The notes under the pieces: generated by a model
What the model was told of the DNA's origin: nothing
The model's database searches: none
What the model saw: only the letters and a program-made list of their open reading frames with translations
Position numbers and translations under genes: made by a program
Assembly: GCA_900763995.1 (NCBI GenBank)
Contig: CAAFMK010000158.1
Location: 1-5,860 of the forward strand
Source: an uncultured Oscillospiraceae bacterium
GTDB lineage: Bacteria > Bacillota > Clostridia > Oscillospirales > Oscillospiraceae
DNA length: 5,860 nucleotides
Direction: 5' to 3'
Shown: piece after piece, positions 1 through 5,634 of the stretch
Numbering within the stretch: position 1 is the stretch's first letter
Layout: every line of letters begins with the position of its first letter

Positions 1-6
1 AAGCTG

Positions 7-41
7 AGGGTTCCCCGGTGCAAACCGGGGAACCCTTTTTT
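7..41. terminator. Hairpin terminator after ilvC, probably bidirectional
   Basis: Positions 8-19 and 24-35 are perfect 12-bp complements (GGGTTCCCCGGT / ACCGGGGAACCC) around a four-base loop, and A7-T36 can add one more pair. The stem begins 21 bases past the ilvC stop codon, so it is well placed to end the operon. The six-T run, however, is at 36-41, which is the 3' side for plus-strand transcription, where the loop reads GCAA. Read on the minus strand the stem is preceded by A's and followed by CAGCTT before the window ends. A bidirectional terminator shared with a convergent gene to the left fits best; the left-hand gene itself cannot be seen. Confidence 0.75.
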
Positions 42-56
42 CATTCAATCAGAAAC

Positions 57-1076
57 TTAGTTGGAGGCGGTGTCAGGATCGGCATCGCCGCCCCAGATCA
101 TGTTCTTGCGCAGCTCAGCGCCCACGATCTCCATCTGGTGCTTGGCCAGAGCGGCCCGCTTGGAGTTGAAGAAGGTGCGGCCATTCTTGTTCTCGGCGAT
201 CCACTTGCCGGCAAAGGTGCCGTCCTGAATGTCAGCCAGAACTGCCTTCATGTTCTTCTTGGTCTCCTCATAGGGCAGGACACGGGGGCCGGAGACATAC
301 TCGCCGTACTCAGCGGTGTCAGAGATGGAGTAGTTCATCATGGCCACGCCGCCCTTGTTGATGAGGTCGATGATGAGCTTCATCTCGTGGATGCACTCAA
401 AATAGGCGTTCTCAGGCTCATAACCGGCCTCTACCAGAGTCTCAAAGCCGCAGCGCATCAGGTCTACCACGCCGCCGCACAGCACGGCCTGCTCACCAAA
501 CAGGTCGGTCTCAGTCTCATCGTGGAAGGTGGTCTCCATCACGCCTGCGCGGGCACCGCCGATTCCGGCGATGTAGGCCAGAGCGATCTTGTAGGCATCA
601 CCAGTGGCGTTCTGCTCCACAGCGATCAGGCAGGGTACGCCCTTGCCAGCCACATACTGGCTGCGCACAGTGTGGCCGGGGCCCTTGGGGGCTGCCATGA
701 ACACATCCACACCGGCGGGGGGGACGATCTGCTGATAGCGGATGTTGAAGCCGTGGGCAAAGGCCAGAGCGTTGCCAGTCTCCAGGTTGGGCTCGATGTC
801 CCGCTTGTACACCTCGGCCTGCACCTCGTCGTTGATGAGCATCATCACGATGTCGCCCCACTTGGCGGCCTCAGCCACAGTCATGACCTTCAGCCCGGCC
901 TTTTCTGCGTTGGCCCAGTTCTTAGAGCCCTGGCGCAGACCCACACAGACATCACAGCCGGAGTCCTTCAGGTTCATGGCGTGGGCGTGGCCCTGAGAGC
1001 CATAGCCAATGATGGCGATCTTCTTTTGATTGAGGTAGTTGATGTCACAATCCTTTTCATAATACATTTTTGCCAT
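57..1076 (-). CDS. ilvC: Ketol-acid reductoisomerase (class I, NADP-type)
   Basis: This cytoplasmic Mg2+-dependent enzyme converts 2-acetolactate or 2-aceto-2-hydroxybutyrate to the dihydroxy acid, the second common step of valine, leucine and isoleucine synthesis. The product is 339 aa, the usual class I length, starting MAKMYYEKDC. An N-terminal Rossmann fold shows GYGSQGHAHA (24-33), followed by the cofactor loop GLRQGSKNW (46-54), where R48 and S51 probably contact the NADP phosphate. Family catalytic and metal residues are present: H108 in AHGFN, K131 in PKGPGH, D191 and E195 in DLFGE, E227 and E231 in the FECIHE segment, and S252 in YSISDTAEYG. The frame stays open 47 codons further upstream, but the ATG at 1076 matches the family N-terminus and has AGGGAGG nine bases before it. 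Its first 20 bases overlap the end of ilvN copy 2, suggesting translational coupling. It is the last gene of the operon. Function is very secure; cofactor preference is inferred. Confidence 0.98.
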   Translation of the reverse strand: MAKMYYEKDCDINYLNQKKIAIIGYGSQGHAHAMNLKDSGCDVCVGLRQGSKNWANAEKAGLKVMTVAEAAKWGDIVMMLINDEVQAEVYKRDIEPNLETGNALAFAHGFNIRYQQIVPPAGVDVFMAAPKGPGHTVRSQYVAGKGVPCLIAVEQNATGDAYKIALAYIAGIGGARAGVMETTFHDETETDLFGEQAVLCGGVVDLMRCGFETLVEAGYEPENAYFECIHEMKLIIDLINKGGVAMMNYSISDTAEYGEYVSGPRVLPYEETKKNMKAVLADIQDGTFAGKWIAENKNGRTFFNSKRAALAKHQMEIVGAELRKNMIWGGDADPDTASN

Positions 1077-1623
1077 AGTTGTATTCCTCCCTAAGTTTGT
1101 TGTTATCATATATAGTGCTACGCCCTCGTTCGATGGCGAGAGTACCAGTTTTGGCGATCTCCAAAATGCCGAAGTCGGCCAGCATAGCGGTGAGAGCCTG
1201 AGTTTTGTTCTTGGCACCGAAGATGCCGATGGTGAGGGTCTGGCGGTCTACATCCATGATCTTGGCCCGGAAGATGTTGGCCATCTGGATGACCTCATCT
1301 CTGGCGTTCCGGTCAGCGGCCTGCACCTTGATGAGAGAAAATTCCCGCTGGATGGACGTATTTTCATCCAGAATCTTCACCGACAGGACGGGGATCAGCT
1401 TTCTGCACTGGTCTGCGATCTGGGAGATCATCAGCTCATCGGCCAGCAGGACGATGGTGATGCGGGTGATGCCGGGGCGGTCCGTCTCACCGGAGACGAT
1501 GGATTCAATGTTGTACCCCTTGCGGGAGAACAGCCGGGCCACCTGACTTAATACGCCGGGAATATCCTGTACCAGGATGGCCAGTGTGTAGAGCTTTTTT
1601 TCCTGGTCAAATTCTTTTTTCAT
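1057..1623 (-). CDS. ilvN: Acetolactate synthase small (regulatory) subunit, copy 2
   Basis: This is the regulatory subunit of AHAS; family members bind valine or related end products and activate and feedback-inhibit the IlvB partner. The product is 188 aa from the ATG at 1623. An ACT domain covers about residues 11-86, with the hallmark LFSRKGYNIESI (31-42), and the C-terminal IlvN/IlvH domain runs about 92-167 (IQREFSLIKV, then EIAKTGTLAIERG). A GTG at 1632 would add three residues, but the AGGGGGT site lies directly against it and is correctly spaced (8 bases) for the ATG. In the effector pocket the glycine (G23) and asparagine (N38) equivalent to E. coli IlvH G14 and N29 are kept, while the N11 position is Asp (D20). 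The protein is about 20-25 residues longer than usual because of a polar, Tyr/Asn-rich tail (about 169-188) that overlaps ilvC by 20 bases. Family assignment is firm; the partner (IlvB copy 2) is inferred from adjacency. Confidence 0.95.
   Translation of the reverse strand: MKKEFDQEKKLYTLAILVQDIPGVLSQVARLFSRKGYNIESIVSGETDRPGITRITIVLLADELMISQIADQCRKLIPVLSVKILDENTSIQREFSLIKVQAADRNARDEVIQMANIFRAKIMDVDRQTLTIGIFGAKNKTQALTAMLADFGILEIAKTGTLAIERGRSTIYDNNKLREEYNYGKNVL
1086..1092 (-). promoter_or_regulatory. Ribosome binding site deciding the ilvC start
   Basis: AGGGAGG on the minus strand ends nine bases before the ATG at 1076. It lies inside the coding sequence of ilvN copy 2. It rules out the longer upstream reading of the ilvC frame, which would run into ilvN coding sequence without family similarity. 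Confidence 0.85.
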
Positions 1624-1631
1624 CCTGTCCA

Positions 1632-1638
1632 CCCCCTT
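1632..1638 (-). promoter_or_regulatory. Ribosome binding site for ilvN copy 2, overlapping the ilvB stop
   Basis: The purine run AAGGGGG on the minus strand includes two bases of the TAA stop of ilvB copy 2 (1639-1637) and ends eight bases before the ATG at 1623. This close packing implies coupled translation of the two subunits and makes the ATG, not the GTG at 1632, the likely start. Confidence 0.75.
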
Positions 1639-3340
1639 ATTTCAACAGAAAATCGGTAATATGAGCACCGCCAGCCACCATAGGCCGCACCATCTCATCC
1701 ATATCAAGGATACAGTCAATGACACAGCCACAGCCCGCCTTCAAAGCGGCCTGAAGGGCCTGCTCCATCTCAGTGCGGTTGGTGACCCGGAAGCCCTTAA
1801 GGCCATAGGCCTCAGCCAGCTTGACAAAATCTGGGCCGCGGTCCAGGGTGGTCTCAGAAAAGCGCTTTTGATAGATCAGGTTTTGCCACTGGCGCACCAT
1901 GCCCAATACACCATTATTAAATACAATGGAGATAATGGGCAGATTGTAGTGCTGTACGGTGGACAGCTCGTGGCAGTTCATGCGGAAGCAGCCGTCCCCG
2001 GTGGTGTGGATGACCACCTTGTCCGGGTTGCCCATCTGGGCACCAATGGCGGCACCCAGACCAAAGCCCATGGTGCCAAAGCCGCCAGAGGTGAGCAGCT
2101 GTCCGGGGTAGTCGAAGTGGAAATGCTGGATAGACCACATCTGATGCTGGCCCACATCGGTGGCCACAATGGAATCTGCTGGGGCCAGATCTCGTACCGC
2201 CTCCAGTACCTGCATGGGGGTCAGCGCATCGCTGTCCTCCACCACAGAGGGGGCGCGCAGAGGCAGGATGTGCTCCCGCCACTCCTTATGACTGTACTGG
2301 GGCAGGCGCTGATCGAGCAGCTCCAGAACCCGCTTGGCAGAGCCAATGATGTGGTGGTCTGTCCGCACATTTTTGTCGATTTCAGAGCGGTCAATGTCGA
2401 TCTGGACGATCTTAGCCTGACTGGCAAAGGTGTCGGGCTGGAGAGCCACCCGGTCGGAGAAGCGGCAGCCCACTGCAATGAGCAGGTCGCACTCGTTACA
2501 GGCCACATTGCTGGCCTGAGAGCCGTGCATTCCCACCATTCCAGTGGTCAGAGGGTGGCCGCCGGGGAAGCCGCCGCCCCCCATGACGGTGATGGCCACT
2601 GGGGCATCCAGCTTTTCAGCCAGTTTCCGGAAGGGCTCGTCTGCCCGCCCCCGTACCACACCGCCGCCGCAGATGAGCATGGGGCGCTGGGACTGGGCGA
2701 TCATGTCCACCAGAATATCAATATCCCCCTGATTAGGTGCTGGAGCTTTCAGGCCGTGGCTGGCAGCCAGTGTCTGGATGGCATTGCAAGAGCGGTTCTC
2801 CTTCCAGGGGATAAACTCATAGTCGATCTCCACATTGGGGAAGGTGACATTTTTCAAAAAGTCGATGAGCACTGGGCCGGGGCGGCCAGTGGCGGCTACA
2901 GCGAAGGCCTGACGCATCACATCGGGGATGGTCTGAGGATCTCGCACCAGATAGGTGGCCTTGGTGATGGGCATGGCAATGCCAGTGATGTCCACCTCCT
3001 GAAAGGAGTCCTTGCCCAGCAGGGGCTCGGTCACATTACAGGTGATAAAGACCACAGGGGAGGAGTCCATGTAGGCGGTGGCAATGCCGGTGGTCAGGTT
3101 GGTGGCACCAGGCCCGCTGGTGGCAAAGCACACACCCACCTTCCCGGTGGCCCGGGCGTAGCCGTCTGCGGCGTGGGAGGCACCCTGTTCGTGGGCAGTG
3201 AGCACATGGGTGATCTTATCTTTATAATTGTACAGCTCATCATAGACATTCAAAATGGTTCCGCCGGGGTAACCAAAGACGGTGTCCACTTCCTGCTCCA
3301 GCAGGCACTCCATGATGGCCTTGGTCGCGCGTATTTTCAT
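1637..3340 (-). CDS. ilvB: Acetolactate synthase large (catalytic) subunit, copy 2, canonical type
   Basis: This thiamine-diphosphate enzyme decarboxylates pyruvate and joins the two-carbon unit to pyruvate or 2-ketobutyrate, the first common step of branched-chain amino acid synthesis. The 567 aa product has the three AHAS domains. The N-terminal PYR domain carries YPGG (24-27), catalytic Glu51 in HEQGASHAADGYA, TSGPGATNL (74-82) and TGRPGPVLID (151-160). The central FAD-type domain contains RFSDR (293-297), a variant of RFDDR. The C-terminal PP domain has GDG (448-450) through NN (475-476), the LGMVRQWQ motif with W485, and the capping tail DEMVRPMVAGGAH (548-560). These features are those of the biosynthetic enzyme rather than catabolic AlsS. 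Two differences from the E. coli pattern are ITCNV (99-103) in place of ITGQV and KATYLV (127-132) in place of KHNYLV. The ATG at 3340 has CGGGAG ten bases upstream. ilvN copy 2 starts 13 bases past its stop codon. Confidence 0.97.
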   Translation of the reverse strand: MKIRATKAIMECLLEQEVDTVFGYPGGTILNVYDELYNYKDKITHVLTAHEQGASHAADGYARATGKVGVCFATSGPGATNLTTGIATAYMDSSPVVFITCNVTEPLLGKDSFQEVDITGIAMPITKATYLVRDPQTIPDVMRQAFAVAATGRPGPVLIDFLKNVTFPNVEIDYEFIPWKENRSCNAIQTLAASHGLKAPAPNQGDIDILVDMIAQSQRPMLICGGGVVRGRADEPFRKLAEKLDAPVAITVMGGGGFPGGHPLTTGMVGMHGSQASNVACNECDLLIAVGCRFSDRVALQPDTFASQAKIVQIDIDRSEIDKNVRTDHHIIGSAKRVLELLDQRLPQYSHKEWREHILPLRAPSVVEDSDALTPMQVLEAVRDLAPADSIVATDVGQHQMWSIQHFHFDYPGQLLTSGGFGTMGFGLGAAIGAQMGNPDKVVIHTTGDGCFRMNCHELSTVQHYNLPIISIVFNNGVLGMVRQWQNLIYQKRFSETTLDRGPDFVKLAEAYGLKGFRVTNRTEMEQALQAALKAGCGCVIDCILDMDEMVRPMVAGGAHITDFLLK

Positions 3341-3350
3341 AGCATTTCAA

Positions 3351-3356
3351 CTCCCG
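3351..3356 (-). promoter_or_regulatory. Ribosome binding site for ilvB copy 2
   Basis: CGGGAG on the minus strand is ten bases before the ATG at 3340. It sits in the 52-base gap between ilvN copy 1 and ilvB copy 2, the longest gap between genes in the operon. I see no terminator hairpin or convincing promoter in that gap, so co-transcription is the simplest reading. Confidence 0.6.
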
Positions 3357-3392
3357 TTCCAAACCATGTTGGGATGTTATGTCAGGGGGAAG

Positions 3393-3878
3393 TCAAATTT
3401 TCCCCCCGCCCTTTTGTACTGCGATGACCCCGGTGCGAACCACCTCTAAAATAGAGAAGGGGCGCATCATGGACTGAAAGGTGTCCAGACGGTCTGGGGT
3501 ATCGGACAGCTCCAGGGTCAGGGAGGAGGTGGAGAGATCGGCCACCTTGGCCCCCATAATTTCACAGATAGTCATAATGTCCTGCCGGGTCTTGTGGTTG
3601 GCATTTACCTTTAATATCATCAGCTCCCGGCCAATGAGGTTATTTTCCTCCAGTGTGCGCACCTTGATGACTTCCACCAGCTTGTTGAGCTGCTTCTCCA
3701 CCTGTTCCACCACACTGTTTCCGCTGTCCACAATGATGGTGATCCGGGAGATGGTGGGGTCATCGGTGACGCCCACCGCCAGGGATTCAATGTTAAAGGC
3801 CCGGCGGGAGAAGAGACCAGTAATGCGGTTGAGCACGCCGGCCTGGTTTTCCACCAGAACAGAAATGGTCTGTTTCAT
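3393..3878 (-). CDS. ilvN: Acetolactate synthase small (regulatory) subunit, copy 1
   Basis: This is the regulatory subunit expected to activate and confer end-product inhibition on the IlvB encoded just before it. The 161 aa product is the standard length for bacterial IlvN/IlvH and lines up with E. coli IlvH from the first residue without gaps through the ACT domain. That domain covers about 1-77 (SVLVENQAGVLNRITGLFSR, then FNIESL). The effector-pocket residues N11, G14 and N29, where E. coli IlvH substitutions give valine resistance, are all present, so valine-type inhibition is predicted. The C-terminal domain (about 82-156) has GRELMILKV and ILEVVRTGVIAV. The ATG at 3878 has an excellent AAAGGAGGG site six bases upstream. 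It follows ilvB copy 1 by 13 bases. It is more conventional than IlvN copy 2, although its catalytic partner is the less conventional one. Confidence 0.97.
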   Translation of the reverse strand: MKQTISVLVENQAGVLNRITGLFSRRAFNIESLAVGVTDDPTISRITIIVDSGNSVVEQVEKQLNKLVEVIKVRTLEENNLIGRELMILKVNANHKTRQDIMTICEIMGAKVADLSTSSLTLELSDTPDRLDTFQSMMRPFSILEVVRTGVIAVQKGGGKI

Positions 3879-3884
3879 TGCGAT

Positions 3885-3893
3885 CCCTCCTTT
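3885..3893 (-). promoter_or_regulatory. Strong ribosome binding site for ilvN copy 1
   Basis: AAAGGAGGG on the minus strand ends six bases before the ATG at 3878 and overlaps the TAA stop of ilvB copy 1 (3894-3892). The arrangement matches that at ilvN copy 2 and implies coupled synthesis of large and small subunits. It also indicates that the early end of ilvB copy 1 is a normal gene boundary and not a frameshift. Confidence 0.85.
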
Positions 3894-5520
3894 AATCGTT
3901 GGTGCCCACGCTGGGATGGACTTCCAGGATCAGGATACAGCTGCCCGCTGTCTCCAAAAAGCGGTGGATAGAGCTGTCCAGCTGCTCATCCTCAGTGACG
4001 GTAATACTGGTAATGCCGTAGGCGGCGGCGATCTGCTCAAAATCTGGAGAGCCGTCCAGATCCACCCCAAAGGGGCCGTGGTAGGGGGCGGCCTTTTGGA
4101 TTTGATGCACCATACCTAGAGTGTGATTGCGGAATAGGACGATTTTAATGTCCTGATTGGCCGCCCGCACCGCTGACAGCTCGTTCATGGCCATCTGGAA
4201 GGAGCCGTCCCCACAGACCACAATGGTCTGCCGATCTGGGGCGGCCACCTTGGCCCCCACTGCGGCGGGCAGTGCGTATCCCATGGTGCCCAGACCGCCG
4301 CTGGTGAGCAGACGGCCGTGCTTCTGGGGCAGATATTTACAGGTGAAAATCTGGTTTTGGCCCACATCCACACAGACAATGGCATCATCTGCCAGCTGTC
4401 TGCCCAGGGCCCGGATGGCAGTGCCGGGGAATACAAAGCCAGGGCGGTGGGGGAACTCCCGGCTCAGCTCGGCCCTGCGGTAGTCCCCCAGTCGGGCCAG
4501 CCAGTCGGCGGAGTCAGAGACAGGGAGGTTTTTGTCCAGCAGCTGCTGCAAAATGACCTTCACATGGCCCACCAGAGGGACAGCGGCCTGCATATTTTTG
4601 CCGATCTCGGCGGGGTCTATGTCGATGTGGATGGTGGCCATCCGCCGCTGGATCTCACCGGGGGCAATGATGGCCCGGTCTGCCGCCCGGGTGCCCACCA
4701 TAATGAGCAGATCCGATTTGGCCAGCGCCCGATTGGCACAGTGGTTGCCGTGGGCACCGATCATGCCCATGTTGAGGGGGTGGTCAGTGGGGAGGAGGGA
4801 GATACCCATCATGGTCTTGACCACCGGGATGTTGGCCCGCTCGGCCAGCTCCACCAGCTCCTTTTGGGCGTCCGCCAGCCAGACGCCGCCCCCGGCGCAG
4901 ATCAGGGGCTGTTTGGACTTGGCAATGGTCTCAGCCACCCGCTTGATTTGCAGGTCGTTGCCCTTGCTGCTGGGCTTATAGCCCCGGATGTTGGCCTGCT
5001 CTGGCCACTCAAATTTCCGCAGGGTCTGCTCCTGCACATCCACCGGGATGTCGATGAGCACCGGGCCGGGGCGGCCCGTGGAGGCGATGTGGAAGGCCTC
5101 CTGCACAATGCGGGGGATGTCGTTGGCATTTTTCACCAGATAGCTGTGCTTGGAGAAGGGGGCCACAGCGCCAGTGATGTCTACCTCCTGGAAGATGTCC
5201 CGCCCCAGCAGATGGCTGGGCACCTGCCCGGTGATGGCCACCATGGGGATGGAGTCCATGTAGGCGGTGGCAATGCCAGTAATGAGGTTGGTGGCTCCCG
5301 GCCCGGAGGTGACCATACACACGCCCACCTTGCCGCTGATCCGTGCGTATCCAGAGGCCATATGGCCCGCATTTTGTTCGGTGCGAACCAGAGTGTAGCC
5401 AATCTCAGGGGTGTCCTTCAGGGCATCTACCGCTGGACAGATGGTTGCCCCGGCGTAGCCAAATATATGGGTGACCTGTGCGCGCTTTAAGCTTTCGATC
5501 AGCGCCTGTGCTCCATTCAT
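3892..5520 (-). CDS. ilvB: Acetolactate synthase large subunit homologue, copy 1, divergent
   Basis: This is a thiamine-diphosphate enzyme of the AHAS family, first gene of the operon. From the ATG at 5520 it is 542 aa. Catalytic Glu48 lies in RTEQNAGHMASGYA, followed by TSGPGATNL (71-79), ITGQV (96-100), FQEVDITG (110-117) and TGRPGPVLIDIP (148-159). The thiamine-diphosphate motif runs from GDGS (437-440) to N465. It departs from copy 2 at several active-site landmarks: YAGA (22-25) for YPGG, RAADR (278-282) for RFDDR, HQIQ (472-475) for RQWQ, and KAAPYHGPFGVD (476-487) for the FYxxRYS region. It ends at HPSVGTND with no PMV-type C-terminal cap. A TTG at 5535 would add five residues, but GGAGG eight bases before the ATG decides the start. 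The ilvN immediately after it supports an AHAS role. Another 2-ketoacid carboligase activity is possible, so the exact substrate is uncertain. Confidence 0.9.
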   Translation of the reverse strand: MNGAQALIESLKRAQVTHIFGYAGATICPAVDALKDTPEIGYTLVRTEQNAGHMASGYARISGKVGVCMVTSGPGATNLITGIATAYMDSIPMVAITGQVPSHLLGRDIFQEVDITGAVAPFSKHSYLVKNANDIPRIVQEAFHIASTGRPGPVLIDIPVDVQEQTLRKFEWPEQANIRGYKPSSKGNDLQIKRVAETIAKSKQPLICAGGGVWLADAQKELVELAERANIPVVKTMMGISLLPTDHPLNMGMIGAHGNHCANRALAKSDLLIMVGTRAADRAIIAPGEIQRRMATIHIDIDPAEIGKNMQAAVPLVGHVKVILQQLLDKNLPVSDSADWLARLGDYRRAELSREFPHRPGFVFPGTAIRALGRQLADDAIVCVDVGQNQIFTCKYLPQKHGRLLTSGGLGTMGYALPAAVGAKVAAPDRQTIVVCGDGSFQMAMNELSAVRAANQDIKIVLFRNHTLGMVHQIQKAAPYHGPFGVDLDGSPDFEQIAAAYGITSITVTEDEQLDSSIHRFLETAGSCILILEVHPSVGTND

Positions 5521-5528
5521 GGGATGCA

Positions 5529-5533
5529 CCTCC
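5529..5533 (-). promoter_or_regulatory. Ribosome binding site deciding the ilvB copy 1 start
   Basis: GGAGG on the minus strand ends eight bases before the ATG at 5520. The alternative TTG at 5535-5533 overlaps this site and has no ribosome site of its own. The site lies about 30 bases downstream of the attenuator, so it is transcribed only when the T-box allows read-through. Confidence 0.85.
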
Positions 5534-5561
5534 AATTTAAGCAGTCTATGGTCTGTGTGCT

Positions 5562-5609
5562 GGGAAAAGAAAACAGCCCCGTCCTATCTCTACAGATAGG
5601 ACGGGGCTG
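5562..5609 (-). terminator. Attenuator terminator of the T-box leader
   Basis: On the minus strand a perfect 16-bp stem pairs 5609-5594 with 5589-5574 (CAGCCCCGTCCTATCT and its complement) across a four-base loop, GTAG. It is followed by TTTTCTTTTCCC (5573-5562). The stem is GC-rich and the T tract is immediately adjacent, so this is a strong intrinsic terminator. Its 5' arm contains the bases used by the antiterminator, giving a complete on/off switch about 40 bases before the first ilvB codon. Confidence 0.95.
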
Positions 5610-5634
5610 AACGCTCCGTGGTACCACCTAAATT
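5597..5634 (-). promoter_or_regulatory. T-box sequence and antiterminator
   Basis: The conserved T-box AATTTAGGTGGTACCACGG starts at 5634. The antiterminator can be drawn directly: UAGG (5630-5627) pairs with CCUA (5600-5597), the seven-base bulge is UGGUACC (5626-5620), and ACGG (5619-5616) pairs with CCGU (5604-5601). The bulge bases UGGU would pair with an uncharged tRNA end ACCA, which requires an A discriminator base, as in tRNA-Leu. The 3' arm (5604-5597) is part of the terminator stem, so the two folds exclude each other. Confidence 0.93.

Noticed and set aside
18..1094. Plus-strand open frame of 358 codons opposite ilvC
   Set aside because: Begins inside the terminator hairpin and mirrors ilvC. 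The clear family motifs are all on the minus strand.
1077..1217. Longer N-terminus for IlvC in the open upstream frame
   Set aside because: The extension overlaps ilvN copy 2 and has no family similarity. The ATG at 1076 has a good ribosome site and the canonical N-terminus.
3341..3392. Terminator or internal promoter in the gap between ilvN copy 1 and ilvB copy 2
   Set aside because: I found only a very short imperfect hairpin with no T run, and no convincing -35/-10 pair.
1661..3427. Plus-strand open frame of 588 codons opposite ilvB copy 2
   Set aside because: It is the GC-driven shadow of a well-conserved gene. Its His/Gly/Val-rich composition matches no family I know, and the minus strand explains every base.
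4318..5490. Plus-strand open frame of 390 codons opposite ilvB copy 1
   Set aside because: Same shadow pattern, with Gly/His/Val-rich composition, and a known gene on the other strand.
3892..5520. Catabolic acetolactate synthase (AlsS/BudB) for copy 1
   Set aside because: RFDDR is degenerate as in catabolic enzymes. However, an ilvN follows directly, the gene lies in an ilv operon, and the rest of the sequence resembles AHAS. It stays a weaker alternative.
5521..5561. Leader-peptide attenuation instead of a T-box
   Set aside because: There is no short frame rich in Leu, Val or Ile codons ahead of the terminator, and the T-box motif with its specifier loop is clear.
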